A DNA stretch of 64,000 bases from Pseudomonadota bacterium (GCA_023411035.1 JAEYPE010000121.1:1-64000), one strand, 5' to 3'; counted from the first letter of the stretch, positions 50,804 through 63,142 are shown. Translations and numbers: made by a program. Notes: generated by a model from the sequence alone, not told the origin.

Positions 50804-51868
50804 TCATGGAGCAGGGGTGCCGCGATAGTAGGGGCTATCAAGATAGCGCCCCAGCGCGAAGCGTGTCAGCACTCCGATCACCGCCGCCACCGGAACCGCC
50901 AGCAGGACCCCCACGAAGCCGAACAGCGAACCGCCCGCCAGCAGGGCGAAGATCACCCAGACCGCGTGCAGCCCGACCTTCTCGCCCACCAGCTTCGGCG
51001 TCAGCACGTTGCCCTCCACCGCCTGCCCGAACAGGAAGATCGCCACGACGAAGGCGACCCGCCACGGATCGTCGAACTGCAACAGCGCCAGCCCCGTGCT
51101 CGACACGAATCCGAACAGGGAGCCGACATAGGGAATGAAGGACAGCAGCCCCGCCATCAGCCCGATCACCAGACCGAAGTCCAGCCCCGCCAGCGACAGC
51201 GCCACGGCGTAGAACACCCCCAGCACGAGGCAGACCAGCGCCTGCCCACGGAGGAATCCGGCCAGCGTCTCGTTCACCTCCCGCACCTGTTCCCGGATGG
51301 TCCCGGCGTGGTCCAGGGGCAGCCAGCCGTTCACCTTGTTGACCAGGATGTCCCAGTCGCGCATCAGGTAGAAGGCCACGATGGGCGTGATGAACATCAC
51401 CGACAGCACGTCGAACAGCGCCAGCCCGCCGGACAGGATGTGCTTCAGCACCCGCCCGACCCAGCCGACCACATCCCCGGCGTAATTGCCGGCGGCCTCC
51501 CGCAGGCGCTGCACGTCCTCCGGCGACAGGCGGTGGACCAGCCGGTCCAGCACCGGCAGCACGCGCTCCCGCGCCGCGGCGGCGTAGTTGGGAAGCACCT
51601 CGATCAGGTGGACCACCTGCGCCTGCACCAGCGGCAGCAGCAGAAGCCCCATCAGCACCAGAACCAGAACGAAGGACAGCAGCACCAGCGTCGTCGCCAG
51701 CCAGCGCGGCAGGCGCCAGCGCTCCAGCCGGTCCACCACCGGGTCCAGCAGATAGGCGACCGCCAGCCCCACCACGAAGGGCAGCAGCATACCGGACAGC
51801 ATCCACAGGACCAGGACGAACAGCCCCAGCCCGATCAGCCAGAAACGGAACTGCTTGGCCGCCGTCAC
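50804..51868 (-). CDS. AI-2E/PerM family membrane protein
   Basis: A 354-aa protein with about eight membrane helices, of the AI-2E-transporter-like (PerM) family: FRFWLIGLGLFVLVLWMLSG, GLAVAYLLDPVVDRLERWRL, SFIPYVGSLFGFVSSTGLAL, and VGLHAVWVIFALLAGGSLFG. The family exports or gates small molecules or ions, and the substrate here is not known. The GTG start at 51868 overlaps the stop of the upstream phosphatidyltransferase gene by 4 nt (GTGA), so the two are translationally coupled. This block next to hdaA is conserved in alphaproteobacteria. Confidence 0.88.
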   Translation of the reverse strand: MTAAKQFRFWLIGLGLFVLVLWMLSGMLLPFVVGLAVAYLLDPVVDRLERWRLPRWLATTLVLLSFVLVLVLMGLLLLPLVQAQVVHLIEVLPNYAAAARERVLPVLDRLVHRLSPEDVQRLREAAGNYAGDVVGWVGRVLKHILSGGLALFDVLSVMFITPIVAFYLMRDWDILVNKVNGWLPLDHAGTIREQVREVNETLAGFLRGQALVCLVLGVFYAVALSLAGLDFGLVIGLMAGLLSFIPYVGSLFGFVSSTGLALLQFDDPWRVAFVVAIFLFGQAVEGNVLTPKLVGEKVGLHAVWVIFALLAGGSLFGFVGVLLAVPVAAVIGVLTRFALGRYLDSPYYRGTPAP

Positions 51869-52425
51869 GGCACCCCCCCATGCCGGTTGAACAGCAGCCC
51901 GCCGCGATAGGCGTAGGCCAGGCCCGACAGCACCGTCGTCGCCGCGCAGGCCCAGGTGAGCAGCGGCACCAGCGCCATCCCGAACAGGTGAAAGTCCGGC
52001 AGCCCCAGCCCCGCCGGGGCCAGCACCGCCGCGGCCAGGGCGATCTGCACCGCGGTGTTGATCTTGCTGATGTAGAGCGGCTGCATCGCCAGCGACTCCT
52101 TCAGCGTGTAGAGCAGCATCACCCCGCCGACGATCATCAGGTCGCGGAACACCACCAGGATGACCAGCCACAGCGGAAGCTCGCCGATGTGGCCCAGCGA
52201 GACATAGACGCTGACCAGCAGAGCCTTGTCGGCGATGGGGTCCAGATAGGCCCCCAGCACCGTGCGGGCGCGGAACATCCGCGCCACGGCGCCGTCCACC
52301 GCGTCGGACACGCCCGCCCCGACGAACAGCCAGAAGGCGACCCCCAGCTCCCCCGCCAGGATGAAGTAGACGGCGACCGGCACCGCCAGGATGCGGCCGA
52401 AGGTGATGATGTTCGGAATGCTCAC
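51865..52425 (-). CDS. CDP-alcohol phosphatidyltransferase family protein
   Basis: A 186-aa integral-membrane enzyme with about five helices. The full signature is present: DAVDGAVARMFRARTVLGAY, then LDPIADK, i.e. DG..AR........G..LD..AD. It transfers a phosphatidyl group from CDP-diacylglycerol to an alcohol. MSIPNIITFGRILAVPVAVY is typical of PgsA-like members, but the short length and context do not prove phosphatidylglycerophosphate synthase activity. Coupled to the PerM-like gene by a 4-nt overlap. Confidence 0.9.
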   Translation of the reverse strand: MSIPNIITFGRILAVPVAVYFILAGELGVAFWLFVGAGVSDAVDGAVARMFRARTVLGAYLDPIADKALLVSVYVSLGHIGELPLWLVILVVFRDLMIVGGVMLLYTLKESLAMQPLYISKINTAVQIALAAAVLAPAGLGLPDFHLFGMALVPLLTWACAATTVLSGLAYAYRGGLLFNRHGGVP

Positions 52426-52498
52426 CGGGTTGCCTTCTGCCGTTGTCCCTCATGCCGCCGCTTCCGCCCCGTCTGTAACGGCGGGAAGCGGTCCGCCG

Positions 52499-53887
52499 TC
52501 ACGGACGGACCGTTCCGGTGGCCGGCAATGTGCCGAGAATGCGCGGCGGTGCGCCCGGCGGCACCGGCGCCGCGCCGGGATTGGCCGATGGCGCGGCGGG
52601 AGCCGGGGAAGCGGTCTCCGCCGGAGCGGTGACCGGCGACGACGCCGCGGGCTGGGCCAGCGATGCGCCGGCGCCCCTCGGCAGCACCTGGAGCTGCCAT
52701 TCCGGCGCGGGCGTGACCGGGACCGCCGGCTGGCCCGGAACCGGAACCGGCACCGGCGCGTTGACCGCCCCGGTGCGGGCAAGGCCCAGGTCGCGGCGGG
52801 CCAGCGCCTGGCGCAGCCGCTCCACGTCGCCGCGGTGGGTCAGCGCCACCAGCGCCTCATAGCGGCTGATCGACAGCACGTCGGTGCGGGTGACGGCGCT
52901 GACCGTGCCCAGCCGCTTGCGCGTCTCCACCCAGTCGTTGAGGCTGCTGAGCGGGACCCGCACCAGCGTGGCCTGCTCCGGCCCGGTCGCCATGGTGTTT
53001 TCGCGGCGGTAGGATTCATCGATGGCGGCGGCCACGAAGGTCACCGCGCGGGTCAGGAAGTCGCCGGCCCGGTCGGCCATGTCGGCCTTCACGTTCACCG
53101 TCTGGTGGTCCCGCGCGCCGTCGGGGGTGTAGTGGGTCACCTCGACCGACAGCGGACGGCCCAGATCCGGCCCGCCCGCCGGCAGATCGGTCTTGGCGAC
53201 GACCACGCCCCCGGCGTTGTAGCGCTGGGCGATGCGGGCCAGCGCCTCCGGATCGCCGGCCAACGCCTCGTTCACGCCGATGGCGGAAATGTCGGCAAGT
53301 TCGCCGTCCGGCACCACCAGCGGCACCAGAGAGGCGCCGGGCTGCCGGCCCTCCCAGGCTTCGCGCCAGCCGGTGCGGTCCTCCCACAGCACGGGGTGCC
53401 CGTCCACGATGGTGACCGGCAGGATCACGTAGGGCCGGGCGGGCGGCTCCACATACTGCTGGCCGCCGCCGGCCAGCGTCTCGCGCACGGCGGTGGGGCG
53501 GAAGCGCACGGTGATGCTGCCGAGATAACGGGTGGCCGACACTTTCTCGTCGTCGATCTCGAAGCCCTGGACCAGCCGGGCGAGTTCGATCTCCGACACC
53601 CGCGGCACGGCGGTGGCGGAGGGGACGAGGCGCTTGTACAGCTCCGCCCACGCCTTCACCTGCGCGTCGCGGATCGCCTGATCGCGGGCGGCGTTGGCGT
53701 TGGCCGCGCTGACGTCCACCTTCACGCCCGACACGGTGAAAGGGTCCGCCGCCGGAACCGCCGGAGACGCCACCGCGGGTGGAGCGGCGCCGGGCGTCTG
53801 CGCTTTCACGGGGCCGGCCTGAACGGCCAGAGCCACGGCGATGGCGGCGAAGCCCGCAAACAGCGGCGCATGGCGGCGGTGGAGCAT
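52499..53887 (-). CDS. DUF2066 domain periplasmic protein
   Basis: A 462-aa secreted protein. A signal peptide (HAPLFAGFAAIAVALAVQAG) is followed by a domain of the DUF2066 type (FTVSGVKVDVSAANANAARD, AQVKAWAELYKRLVP, YLGSITVRFRPTAVRETLAG). A second folded region reaches about residue 370. The end is a low-complexity Pro/Ala tail (PVPVPVPG, AETASPAPAAPSANPG). Function unknown. The start at 53887 has GGAAGGC upstream. It is divergent from purM and first in the row leading to hdaA. Confidence 0.82.
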   Translation of the reverse strand: MLHRRHAPLFAGFAAIAVALAVQAGPVKAQTPGAAPPAVASPAVPAADPFTVSGVKVDVSAANANAARDQAIRDAQVKAWAELYKRLVPSATAVPRVSEIELARLVQGFEIDDEKVSATRYLGSITVRFRPTAVRETLAGGGQQYVEPPARPYVILPVTIVDGHPVLWEDRTGWREAWEGRQPGASLVPLVVPDGELADISAIGVNEALAGDPEALARIAQRYNAGGVVVAKTDLPAGGPDLGRPLSVEVTHYTPDGARDHQTVNVKADMADRAGDFLTRAVTFVAAAIDESYRRENTMATGPEQATLVRVPLSSLNDWVETRKRLGTVSAVTRTDVLSISRYEALVALTHRGDVERLRQALARRDLGLARTGAVNAPVPVPVPGQPAVPVTPAPEWQLQVLPRGAGASLAQPAASSPVTAPAETASPAPAAPSANPGAAPVPPGAPPRILGTLPATGTVRP

Positions 53888-53995
53888 TGCAAAGCCTTCC
53901 GATTCGAGTATGTTCGGCCCGTTCCCCATTGACCCGGCCCAAAATGACCCGGTTCAGGTGGCCCAGGTATATAGCTCAGCCCAAGCGAGGATACC

Positions 53996-55065
<1,070 letters not shown>

Positions 55066-55078
<13 letters not shown>

Positions 55079-55728
55079 CGCCGCTGAAGGTCGGCGTCCT
55101 GATTTCCGGGCGCGGCAGCAATTTGCAGGCGTTGATCGACGCCTGCGCCGCCCCGGACTTTCCGGCGACGATCGCGCTGGTGCTCTCCAACAAGGCCGAT
55201 GCCTATGGGTTGATGCGCGCCGCCGCCGCCGGGGTTCCCGGCGCGGTGGTCAGCCATCGCGACTTCCCCGGCGACAAGCAGGCGTTCGAAGAGGCCATGG
55301 ACGCGCGCCTGCGCGCGGCGGGCGTGGAGCTGGTCTGTCTGGCCGGTTTCATGCGGCTGCTGTCGCCCTGGTTCGTGGAACGCTGGCACGACCGCCTCAT
55401 CAACATCCACCCCTCGCTCCTGCCTTCCTTCAAGGGGCTGGACACGCACCAGCGGGCGCTGGACGCCGGGGTGCGGTTCCACGGCTGCACGGTTCACTAT
55501 GTGCGTCCGGAGATGGACGAAGGGCCGATCATCGCCCAGGCCGCGGTTCCGGTCCTGCCCGGCGACGACGCCGACCGGCTGGCCGCCCGCGTGCTGGAGG
55601 CCGAGCACAGGCTCTACCCCCAGGCGTTGCGCCTGATCGCCGAAGGCCGCGCCCGCGTCGAGGAGGGCCGCGCGGTCCTGTCCGGCCCGGTCCCGGACCT
55701 GCCGACGCTCATCAACCCGCCCGCCTGA
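55066..55728 (+). CDS. purN: Phosphoribosylglycinamide formyltransferase
   Basis: PurN, 220 aa, adds the formyl group from 10-formyl-THF to GAR in purine synthesis. It has LKVGVLISGRGSNLQALIDA, VLSNKADAYGLMRAAAAGVP, the catalytic Asn-His region INIHPSLLPSFKGLDTHQ, and VHYVRPEMDEGPIIAQAAVP. ATG 55066 overlaps the end of purM by 13 nt. A GTG at 55075 overlapping the purM stop (GTGA) is equally plausible. Both readings imply translational coupling in a purMN operon. Confidence 0.94.
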
Positions 55729-55835
55729 GTCTTCCCAAGCGGTACCCTTGCCGCAACCGTCAGCGCTTCCCACATTCTACGCCGGAACCAATTCCCGGCG
55801 CGCATGGGCGTCAACAAGAGGGGAGGCAAGGGGCG

Positions 55836-56000
55836 ATGGCGGTCACCGATCACGGCTTCAATCCGCAGGGCCACAATCCGGTCAGCGAGGAACTCGTCCG
55901 CCAGCACGAGGCGGGCTGGCACGCCTTCACGCGGTTCCTGACCCTGGCGACCGCGAGCGTGATCATCGTGCTGGCGTTTTTGGCGATCTTCCTGGCGTAG
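55836..56000 (+). CDS. aa3-type cytochrome c oxidase subunit IV
   Basis: A 54-aa single-helix membrane protein of the bacterial aa3-oxidase subunit IV family: NPVSEELVRQHEAGWHAFTR, then one membrane helix (LATASVIIVLAFLAIFLA). It is a small accessory subunit of the terminal oxidase found in alphaproteobacteria. The start at 55836 is preceded by GGGAGG. It stands alone here, without the other oxidase genes, and converges on the unknown gene at 56025. Confidence 0.88.
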   Translation: MAVTDHGFNPQGHNPVSEELVRQHEAGWHAFTRFLTLATASVIIVLAFLAIFLA

Positions 56001-56024
56001 CCACGGCGTCGCCCGGACGAGCCT

Positions 56025-56504
56025 TTACGCTCCGTCCGGCAGACGGCCCAGCAGCAGGTCGCGCATTTCGCCGACCAGCGCGTCCACTTGCTCCTCCCAT
56101 GCCTCCGCACCGCCCTGGATGGCGTGCATCACATGGGTGGCAAGGTGGATGAGGGAGGCGCGCACGCAATCCTCCGCCGGGAAATCCAGCCCCACCGTGT
56201 CCTGAAGGAACTGGCCGAGCTGGTCGGCGGAGTTCCAGGGATGGACGATCACCGTGTCGAAGCCGCTGGTCCCCAGGAACACCGCGTTCAGCGCCGCCGC
56301 CTGCGCGTTGATCGCGTCGATGGCCGCGTCCTGCTCGACATTGCCGCGCAGCACCTCCTGGAAGGCCGACAGGCACTGGTCCACGTAACCGCGCACCAGC
56401 AATTCCACCACGCCCGGATCGCTCAGGTCGTTCCTGCCCTTCACGAGGGTCGGCAGCGGTTCCAGCAGGGCCGCAACGATCGGCTTGACGTCAGGGCTTT
56501 CCAT
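56025..56504 (-). CDS. Uncharacterised 159-aa helical protein
   Basis: A 159-aa predicted cytoplasmic, mostly helical acidic protein that I do not recognise. It has no signal peptide, membrane helix or known motif. Segments such as GNVEQDAAIDAINAQAAALN, DTVIVHPWNSADQLGQFLQD and SLIHLATHVMHAIQGGAEAW look like well-packed helices with conserved-looking His. Codon use is like that of its neighbours, so it is a real gene. Upstream on the same strand lies ndk, beyond a terminator, so it is probably transcribed separately. The first codon is the ATG at 56504. Confidence 0.7.
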   Translation of the reverse strand: MESPDVKPIVAALLEPLPTLVKGRNDLSDPGVVELLVRGYVDQCLSAFQEVLRGNVEQDAAIDAINAQAAALNAVFLGTSGFDTVIVHPWNSADQLGQFLQDTVGLDFPAEDCVRASLIHLATHVMHAIQGGAEAWEEQVDALVGEMRDLLLGRLPDGA

Positions 56505-56627
56505 GGCGGGGTACTCCTAGCGGTAGATTCCCCGAATACTCGACTTCGCCACGTCTGTCCACGGTGCCGTGACGCCGCACGGGCGGCACGTCGCGGACGG
56601 AAGGCCCTGAAATGCCCCCTGAAATGC

Positions 56628-56658
56628 AAAAGGGCCGCCCCGGTCGGGACGGCCCTTC
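56628..56658 (-). terminator. Rho-independent terminator of ndk
   Basis: On the minus strand, AAGGGCCG and CGGCCCTT arms enclose a 12-nt G/C-rich loop and are followed by a TTTT run (plus-strand AAAA at 56628-56631). It lies 30 nt past the ndk stop. Confidence 0.75.
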
Positions 56659-56687
56659 GCGCAAGGCTGCGGAGCGGAAAACCGCGA

Positions 56688-57110
56688 TCAGCCGACCAGC
56701 TCGATGCCGGAGAAGAAGAAGGCGATCTCCTGCGCGGCGGTTTCCGGAGCGTCGGAACCGTGCACCGAGTTGGCCTCGATCGACTCGGCGAACTCCTTGC
56801 GGATGGTGCCCTCGGCGGCGTTGGCCGGGTTGGTGGCGCCCATGATCTCGCGGTTGCGGGCGATGGCGTTCTCGCCTTCCAGGACCTGGAGCACAACCGG
56901 GCCGGAGATCATGAAGGAAACGAGATCGTTGAAGAACGGACGCTCACGATGCACGCCGTAGAACTGCTCGGCCTGGGCCTTGGACAGCTGAACGCGCTTC
57001 TGCGCGACGATGCGCAGGCCGCCGTCCTCGAACTTGGCGTTGATCTTGCCGGTCAGGTTGCGGCGGGTGGCATCGGGCTTGATGATCGAGAGGGTGCGTT
57101 CGACGGCCAT
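56688..57110 (-). CDS. ndk: Nucleoside diphosphate kinase
   Basis: A 140-aa enzyme that balances nucleoside triphosphate pools. RTLSIIKPDATRRNLTGKIN starts the fold. The phospho-His lies in ESIEANSVHGSDAPETAAQE and is intact. RERPFFNDLVSFMISGPVV and EIMGATNPANAAEGTIRKEF are standard. AGGAGCC precedes the start. It is divergent from the ABC-F gene with 200 nt between, and ends at a hairpin terminator. Confidence 0.96.
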   Translation of the reverse strand: MAVERTLSIIKPDATRRNLTGKINAKFEDGGLRIVAQKRVQLSKAQAEQFYGVHRERPFFNDLVSFMISGPVVLQVLEGENAIARNREIMGATNPANAAEGTIRKEFAESIEANSVHGSDAPETAAQEIAFFFSGIELVG

Positions 57111-57310
57111 GGCGGTGGGCTCCTGCTGAAAAAGCGTTATGGGCGCCGCTGGTTTGGCCGGGGCGCCGGTTGCGCGGGGTTATATAGGCGCTTTTCGGTC
57201 ACGGCAACCGCTTCGTGAGGCCGCGCGGGCACGGCTGCGCGGCTGCCATGAAACGCCGACCCGCGGTCCCGCTTCAAATCGGGGTGTCCCCGTGATAAAC
57301 CGGCGCCAAC

Positions 57311-59202
<1,892 letters not shown>

Positions 59203-59206
<4 letters not shown>

Positions 59207-59904
59207 GCATGCCGCGCGACGTGGCCTTCACCGGAGCGGCTTCGCTCCCCGCGACCGTCTCCCGCCATGGCGGCGGTCATGACGAGGAACGGACATCCGA
59301 CGTGCTGGCCGCCTTCCGCGCCAATCTGCCGGACGGGCGGGTGTCGCTGGGCGATCTGATCCAGGCGCTGGGCGACCGGTCGCTGGGCACCGTCCTGCTG
59401 GCCCTGTCGCTGCCCACGATCGCGCCGGTGCCGCTGGGCGTGTCCTGCCTGTTCGACCTGCCGATCGTCCTGTTCGCCGCCCAGATGGCCTTCGGCAGGC
59501 GCGGCGCCACCCTGCCCGGCTGGGTGCTGCGCCGCTCGGTCGGCCGCAACCTCGCCGCCCGCATGATCGACAAGGCCATGCCCCGCCTGACCGCCATCGA
59601 GAAGATGCTGAAGCCGCGCCACAGCCGTTTCGCCGCCATCGACGGGGAGCGCTGGTTCGGCGTGCTGGTTCTGCTGCTGTCGCTGACCTGCATGGTGCCG
59701 CTGCCGCTGACCGGCTGGCTGCCCGGGTTCGCCCTGGTGCTGCTGTCCCTGGGCCTGATCGAGCGCGACGGGGCCGCGGTGGCGGTCAGCCTCGCCCTCA
59801 CCGCCGCCGCGCTGGTCTTCTTCGCGCTGGTCGCCAGCAGCCTGTCCTACGCCGGCCAGACCCTGTTGACCGCCGTGCCGGCTTATCCCGCGTTTATGGC
59901 ATAG
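59203..59904 (+). CDS. ExoD family membrane protein
   Basis: A 233-aa inner-membrane protein with about four to five helices, in the ExoD (exopolysaccharide synthesis) family: RVSLGDLIQALGDRSLGTVL, LALSLPTIAPVPLGVSCLFD, LPIVLFAAQMAFGRRGATLP, and LPLTGWLPGFALVLLSLGLI. Rhizobial exoD affects exopolysaccharide production and alkali sensitivity. The biochemical role is unknown. The ATG overlaps the stop of the ABC-F gene, so the two are co-translated. Confidence 0.85.
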
Positions 59905-60049
59905 CTCCCGCCCGTCCGGCGGGTTGCGGGGTGCCCCCGGATGCGACATAAGTGCGCGACGGGATGGTTAGGTTCGGGACCCCCCAGGGCTCCAGCTTGT
60001 TTAGCCCCGGGGCAAAAACGCTCAACAGCCAACGGCGAAAGGCCGATCA

Positions 60050-60664
60050 ATGACACCAACGGAAATCACCGTCGCCGAAAAACGAAAAAGCGGCAAGACG
60101 CCGCCGGCCGCGTGGCTTTTCTTCCAGCGTTGGTTGGCTAATCCCCTTTCGATGGGTTCCGTTACACCGTCCTCGGGCGCGCTCTGCCGGCTGATCGGGG
60201 AGCAGGTGCTGTGCGGGCCGGATCAGGTCGTCGTGGAATTCGGCGGCGGCACCGGCGCGATCACCAAGGCTCTTCTTCAGCGCGGCATTCCGGGCAACCG
60301 GATCTTCACCTTCGAGATCGACGACCACCTGTGCCGCTACCTGCGCGGCCACTACCCGGATGTGAACGTCGTCCATGACGACTGCCGCAAGGCCGCCGAC
60401 CTGCTCGGCCCGGCGCTGGTGGGCAAGGTCGGCACGGTGGTCATCGGCATCCCCATGCTGAACCTGCCGATGCGCGCCCAGAAGGAGGTGGTGGAGGCCT
60501 GCTTCCGCATCCTTCCCGAAGGCGGGCGGTTCGTGCTCTACACTTACGGCCTCGTGTCGCCGCTGAACCAGCGCGCGCTGGGCGTGAAGGGCAAGCGGCT
60601 GGGCTTCACCCCGCTGAACGTCCCGCCGGCCTCCGTCTGGGGCTATTGGAAGGCGAAGCCGTAA
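60050..60664 (+). CDS. Class I SAM methyltransferase, phospholipid N-methyltransferase (PmtA)-like
   Basis: A 204-aa soluble or membrane-surface methyltransferase. WLFFQRWLANPLSMGSVTPS is the N-terminal helix-and-substrate region of the PmtA group. VVVEFGGGTGAITKALLQRG is the SAM-binding motif I. FTFEIDDHLCRYL and a late SVWGYWKAKP fit the family. It may methylate phosphatidylethanolamine towards phosphatidylcholine, or be a related rRNA-adenine-type enzyme. The 145 nt upstream hold no other gene. Convergent with an SDR gene 4 nt away. Confidence 0.8.
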   Translation: MTPTEITVAEKRKSGKTPPAAWLFFQRWLANPLSMGSVTPSSGALCRLIGEQVLCGPDQVVVEFGGGTGAITKALLQRGIPGNRIFTFEIDDHLCRYLRGHYPDVNVVHDDCRKAADLLGPALVGKVGTVVIGIPMLNLPMRAQKEVVEACFRILPEGGRFVLYTYGLVSPLNQRALGVKGKRLGFTPLNVPPASVWGYWKAKP

Positions 60665-60668
60665 TCCT

Positions 60669-61433
60669 TCACCCCCCTTTGCGGGGCGCCTGCCGCAGCA
60701 ACATATCCGTCCAGCCCGCCGGCAGAGCCGCCAGCAGCCACACGGCGGCGGCCATCGGCCAGGGGAAGGCGATGCGGGCCTTGTTGCGGGCCAGACCGCT
60801 CCTGATCACCTGGGCGGCCCGGTCCGTCTCCATCAGGAAGGGCATGGGGAAGCGGTTCACCGCGGTCATCCGGCTTTTCACGAAACCCGGACAGATCACC
60901 GTCACGCCGATCCCCTGCCCTGCCAGATCCCCGCGCAGCGACTCGCCATAGACCCGCACCGCCGCCTTGCTGGCGCAATAGGCGGGCGCGCCGGGCATGC
61001 CGCGGAAACCGGCCAGCGAGGCCATCAGGGCGATCTGCCCGCGCCGCCGCGCCTGCATGCCGGGAAGCAGCGGGTGCACGGTGTTCAGCACGCCGTCCAC
61101 GTTCACCTGGAAGATGCGCCGCGCCTGCTCGGCGCTTTCCGTCCCGCCCCCGGTCCCGGCGGAGATTCCGGCGTTGGCGATGACCAGATCGACCGGCGCG
61201 CGGGTGTCCAGCGCCGTCAGCCAGTCCGCCATGGCGGCGCGGTCCGCCACGTCGAGAAGCGCCGTCTCCACCGCCGCCCCCATGGCGCGGCAACGCTCCG
61301 CCACCGCCTCCAGCCGCGCGGGGTCACGCCCGGTCAGGGCCAGCGTGACGCCGGGGGCCGCGTAGGCGCGGGCCAGTTCCTCCCCGATGCCGCTGGACGC
61401 CCCGGTGATGACGATCGAGCGCGGATCGCGCAT
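60669..61433 (-). CDS. SDR family NAD(P)-dependent oxidoreductase
   Basis: A 254-aa short-chain dehydrogenase with complete motifs: SIVITGASSGIGEELARAYA (cofactor), LVIANAGISAG, IALMASLAGF (catalytic Ser) and APAYCASKAAVRVYGES (Tyr and Lys). The C-terminal segment WLLAALPAGWTDMLLRQAPR could be membrane-associated. The substrate is unknown; the fold suggests a lipid or steroid-like or small-ketone reductase. The start at 61433 has a G-rich site upstream. Divergent from yicC. Confidence 0.9.
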   Translation of the reverse strand: MRDPRSIVITGASSGIGEELARAYAAPGVTLALTGRDPARLEAVAERCRAMGAAVETALLDVADRAAMADWLTALDTRAPVDLVIANAGISAGTGGGTESAEQARRIFQVNVDGVLNTVHPLLPGMQARRRGQIALMASLAGFRGMPGAPAYCASKAAVRVYGESLRGDLAGQGIGVTVICPGFVKSRMTAVNRFPMPFLMETDRAAQVIRSGLARNKARIAFPWPMAAAVWLLAALPAGWTDMLLRQAPRKGG

Positions 61434-61555
61434 GGCCTTTTCCCCCGTCCCTGACGCTTGTTGCCTTCGCCGCCCGACGCTATAACTTGAACCCCGCGAT
61501 CCCACAAATAGTAGTCGAGGCCGCTTTGCCCGCTCAACGCTCCGCTGTTTCCAGC

Positions 61556-62422
61556 ATGACCGGCTTCGCACGCGTGGACGGGCATGCCGACGGCTACAGT
61601 TGGACCTTCGAGGTGAAAAGCGTCAACGGGCGCAACCTCGACATCCGCTGCCGCCAGCCCGCCGGCTTCGACACGCTGGAGGCCGCCGCCCGCGCGGAAA
61701 TCCCGAAGCGGCTGGCCCGCGGCAGCATCAACCTGAACCTGACCGTCAACCGCAGCCAGTCGGTCGCGCAACTCCGCATCAACCGGGAGCTTCTGACCCA
61801 GGTGCTGGAGCTGGCGCGCGAGATCGAGGGCGCCGGGGCGGCCCCGCCGCGGCTCGATTCGCTGCTCGCCGTCCGCGGCATCATCGAGCCGGTGGAGGAG
61901 GACGAGGGCGACGCGCGGGAGCGGGTGGAGGCCGCGCTGAAGGCCGACCTCGGCCGGCTGATCGGCGAACTCCTTGCCGCCCGCCTGTCGGAAGGGGCGC
62001 GTCTGGTCACCGTCCTGAACGGCCATCTCGACGAGATCGAACGGCTGGTCACCGCCGCCGCCGCCTGCGCGAGCACCCAGCCCGACGCCTTGCGCGAACG
62101 GCTGCGCAGTCAGGTCGCCGCCCTGCTCGACGCCGCCCCGGCCCTGCCGGAGGAGCGGCTGGCCCAGGAGGCCGCGATCCTGATCGCCAAGGCCGACGTG
62201 CGGGAGGAGATGGACCGCCTGCGCGCCCACATCCAGGCCGCCCGCGACATGCTGGCGGAGGGGGGCGCCATCGGCCGCCGCTTCGACTTCCTGTGCCAGG
62301 AATTCAACCGCGAAGCCAACACCCTGTGCTCCAAGTCCGCCGACGTGGAGCTGACCCGCATCGGCCTGTCGCTGAAAGCCTCCATCGAGCAGCTTCGCGA
62401 GCAGGTCCAGAACATCGAGTGA
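61556..62422 (+). CDS. yicC: YicC family endoribonuclease-like protein
   Basis: A 288-aa YicC/YloC protein. SMTGFARVDGHADGYSWTFE and VKSVNGRNLDIRCRQPAGFD are the hallmark N-terminus, and IGRRFDFLCQEFNREANTLC, then SKSADVELTRIGLSLKASIE, the hallmark C-terminus. E. coli YicC is an RNase implicated in small-RNA turnover. ATG 61556 is used here; a TTG at 61526 would add ten residues, LPAQRSAVSS. It is followed by gmk after 11 nt, the widely conserved yicC-gmk pair. Confidence 0.92.
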   Translation: MTGFARVDGHADGYSWTFEVKSVNGRNLDIRCRQPAGFDTLEAAARAEIPKRLARGSINLNLTVNRSQSVAQLRINRELLTQVLELAREIEGAGAAPPRLDSLLAVRGIIEPVEEDEGDARERVEAALKADLGRLIGELLAARLSEGARLVTVLNGHLDEIERLVTAAAACASTQPDALRERLRSQVAALLDAAPALPEERLAQEAAILIAKADVREEMDRLRAHIQAARDMLAEGGAIGRRFDFLCQEFNREANTLCSKSADVELTRIGLSLKASIEQLREQVQNIE

Positions 62423-62433
62423 CGTCCGACACC

Positions 62434-63081
62434 ATGCCCCAAACCATGAATAGCAAGATCACCCGGCGTGGCCTGATGCTCGTGCTGTCCTCCCCCTCCG
62501 GGGCGGGCAAGACCACGATTTCGCGCCGTCTGCTGGACCGCGACCCCGGCATCACCCTGTCGGTGTCCGTCACCACCCGCCCGATGCGCCCCGGCGAGCA
62601 GCCGGGCGTCCATTACTATTTCGTGGACATGCCGGAGTTCGAGCGCATGGCCGGGCAGGGCGAACTGCTGGAGCACGCCCGCGTGTTCGGCAACTGCTAC
62701 GGCACGCCGCGCAACGCGGTGGAGACGGCGTTGAGCGCCGGGCGCGACGTGCTGTTCGACATCGACTGGCAAGGCATGCAGCAGTTGGCGGCCAACGCCC
62801 GCGCCGATCTGGTCAGCGTCTTCGTCCTGCCGCCCTCGGGCACCGAACTGGAGCGCCGCCTGCACACACGCGCCCAGGATTCGGCGGAGGTGATCGCCCA
62901 GCGCATGGCCGAGGCGTCGGACGAGATCAGCCATTGGGCCGAGTATGACTATGTGATCGTGAACAACGACGTGGAGGAGAGCGTCGCCGCCCTCCAGGCC
63001 ATCCTGCGCGCCGAACGGCTGCGCCGGTCGCGGCAGGTCGGATTGCCGGCCTTCGTGCAGAGCGTGCAGGCGGCGCTGTAA
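62434..63081 (+). CDS. gmk: Guanylate kinase
   Basis: A 215-aa kinase that converts GMP to GDP. The P-loop is in LMLVLSSPSGAGKTTISRRL. GMP-binding residues are in VSVTTRPMRPGEQPGVHYYF and ELLEHARVFGNCYGTPRNAV, and VLFDIDWQGMQQL is typical. It lies directly behind yicC. The ATG at 62446 is an alternative start. The 3' end is followed by a G/C hairpin between convergent genes. Confidence 0.96.
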   Translation: MPQTMNSKITRRGLMLVLSSPSGAGKTTISRRLLDRDPGITLSVSVTTRPMRPGEQPGVHYYFVDMPEFERMAGQGELLEHARVFGNCYGTPRNAVETALSAGRDVLFDIDWQGMQQLAANARADLVSVFVLPPSGTELERRLHTRAQDSAEVIAQRMAEASDEISHWAEYDYVIVNNDVEESVAALQAILRAERLRRSRQVGLPAFVQSVQAAL

Positions 63082-63096
63082 GGACGGGAATAAATC

Positions 63097-63137
63097 CCCT
63101 CCCCTGCGAAGCGGGGGAGGGTCAGGGAGGGGGACTG
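63097..63137. repeat. G/C hairpin between convergent gmk and rsmA
   Basis: CTCCCCTGCGAAGCGGGGGAG forms a stem with a short loop, followed by GGTCAGGGAGGGGG, in the 61-nt convergent gap. It resembles the REP-like element at the window start and may double as a terminator for both genes. Confidence 0.45.
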
Positions 63138-63142
63138 CAAAC

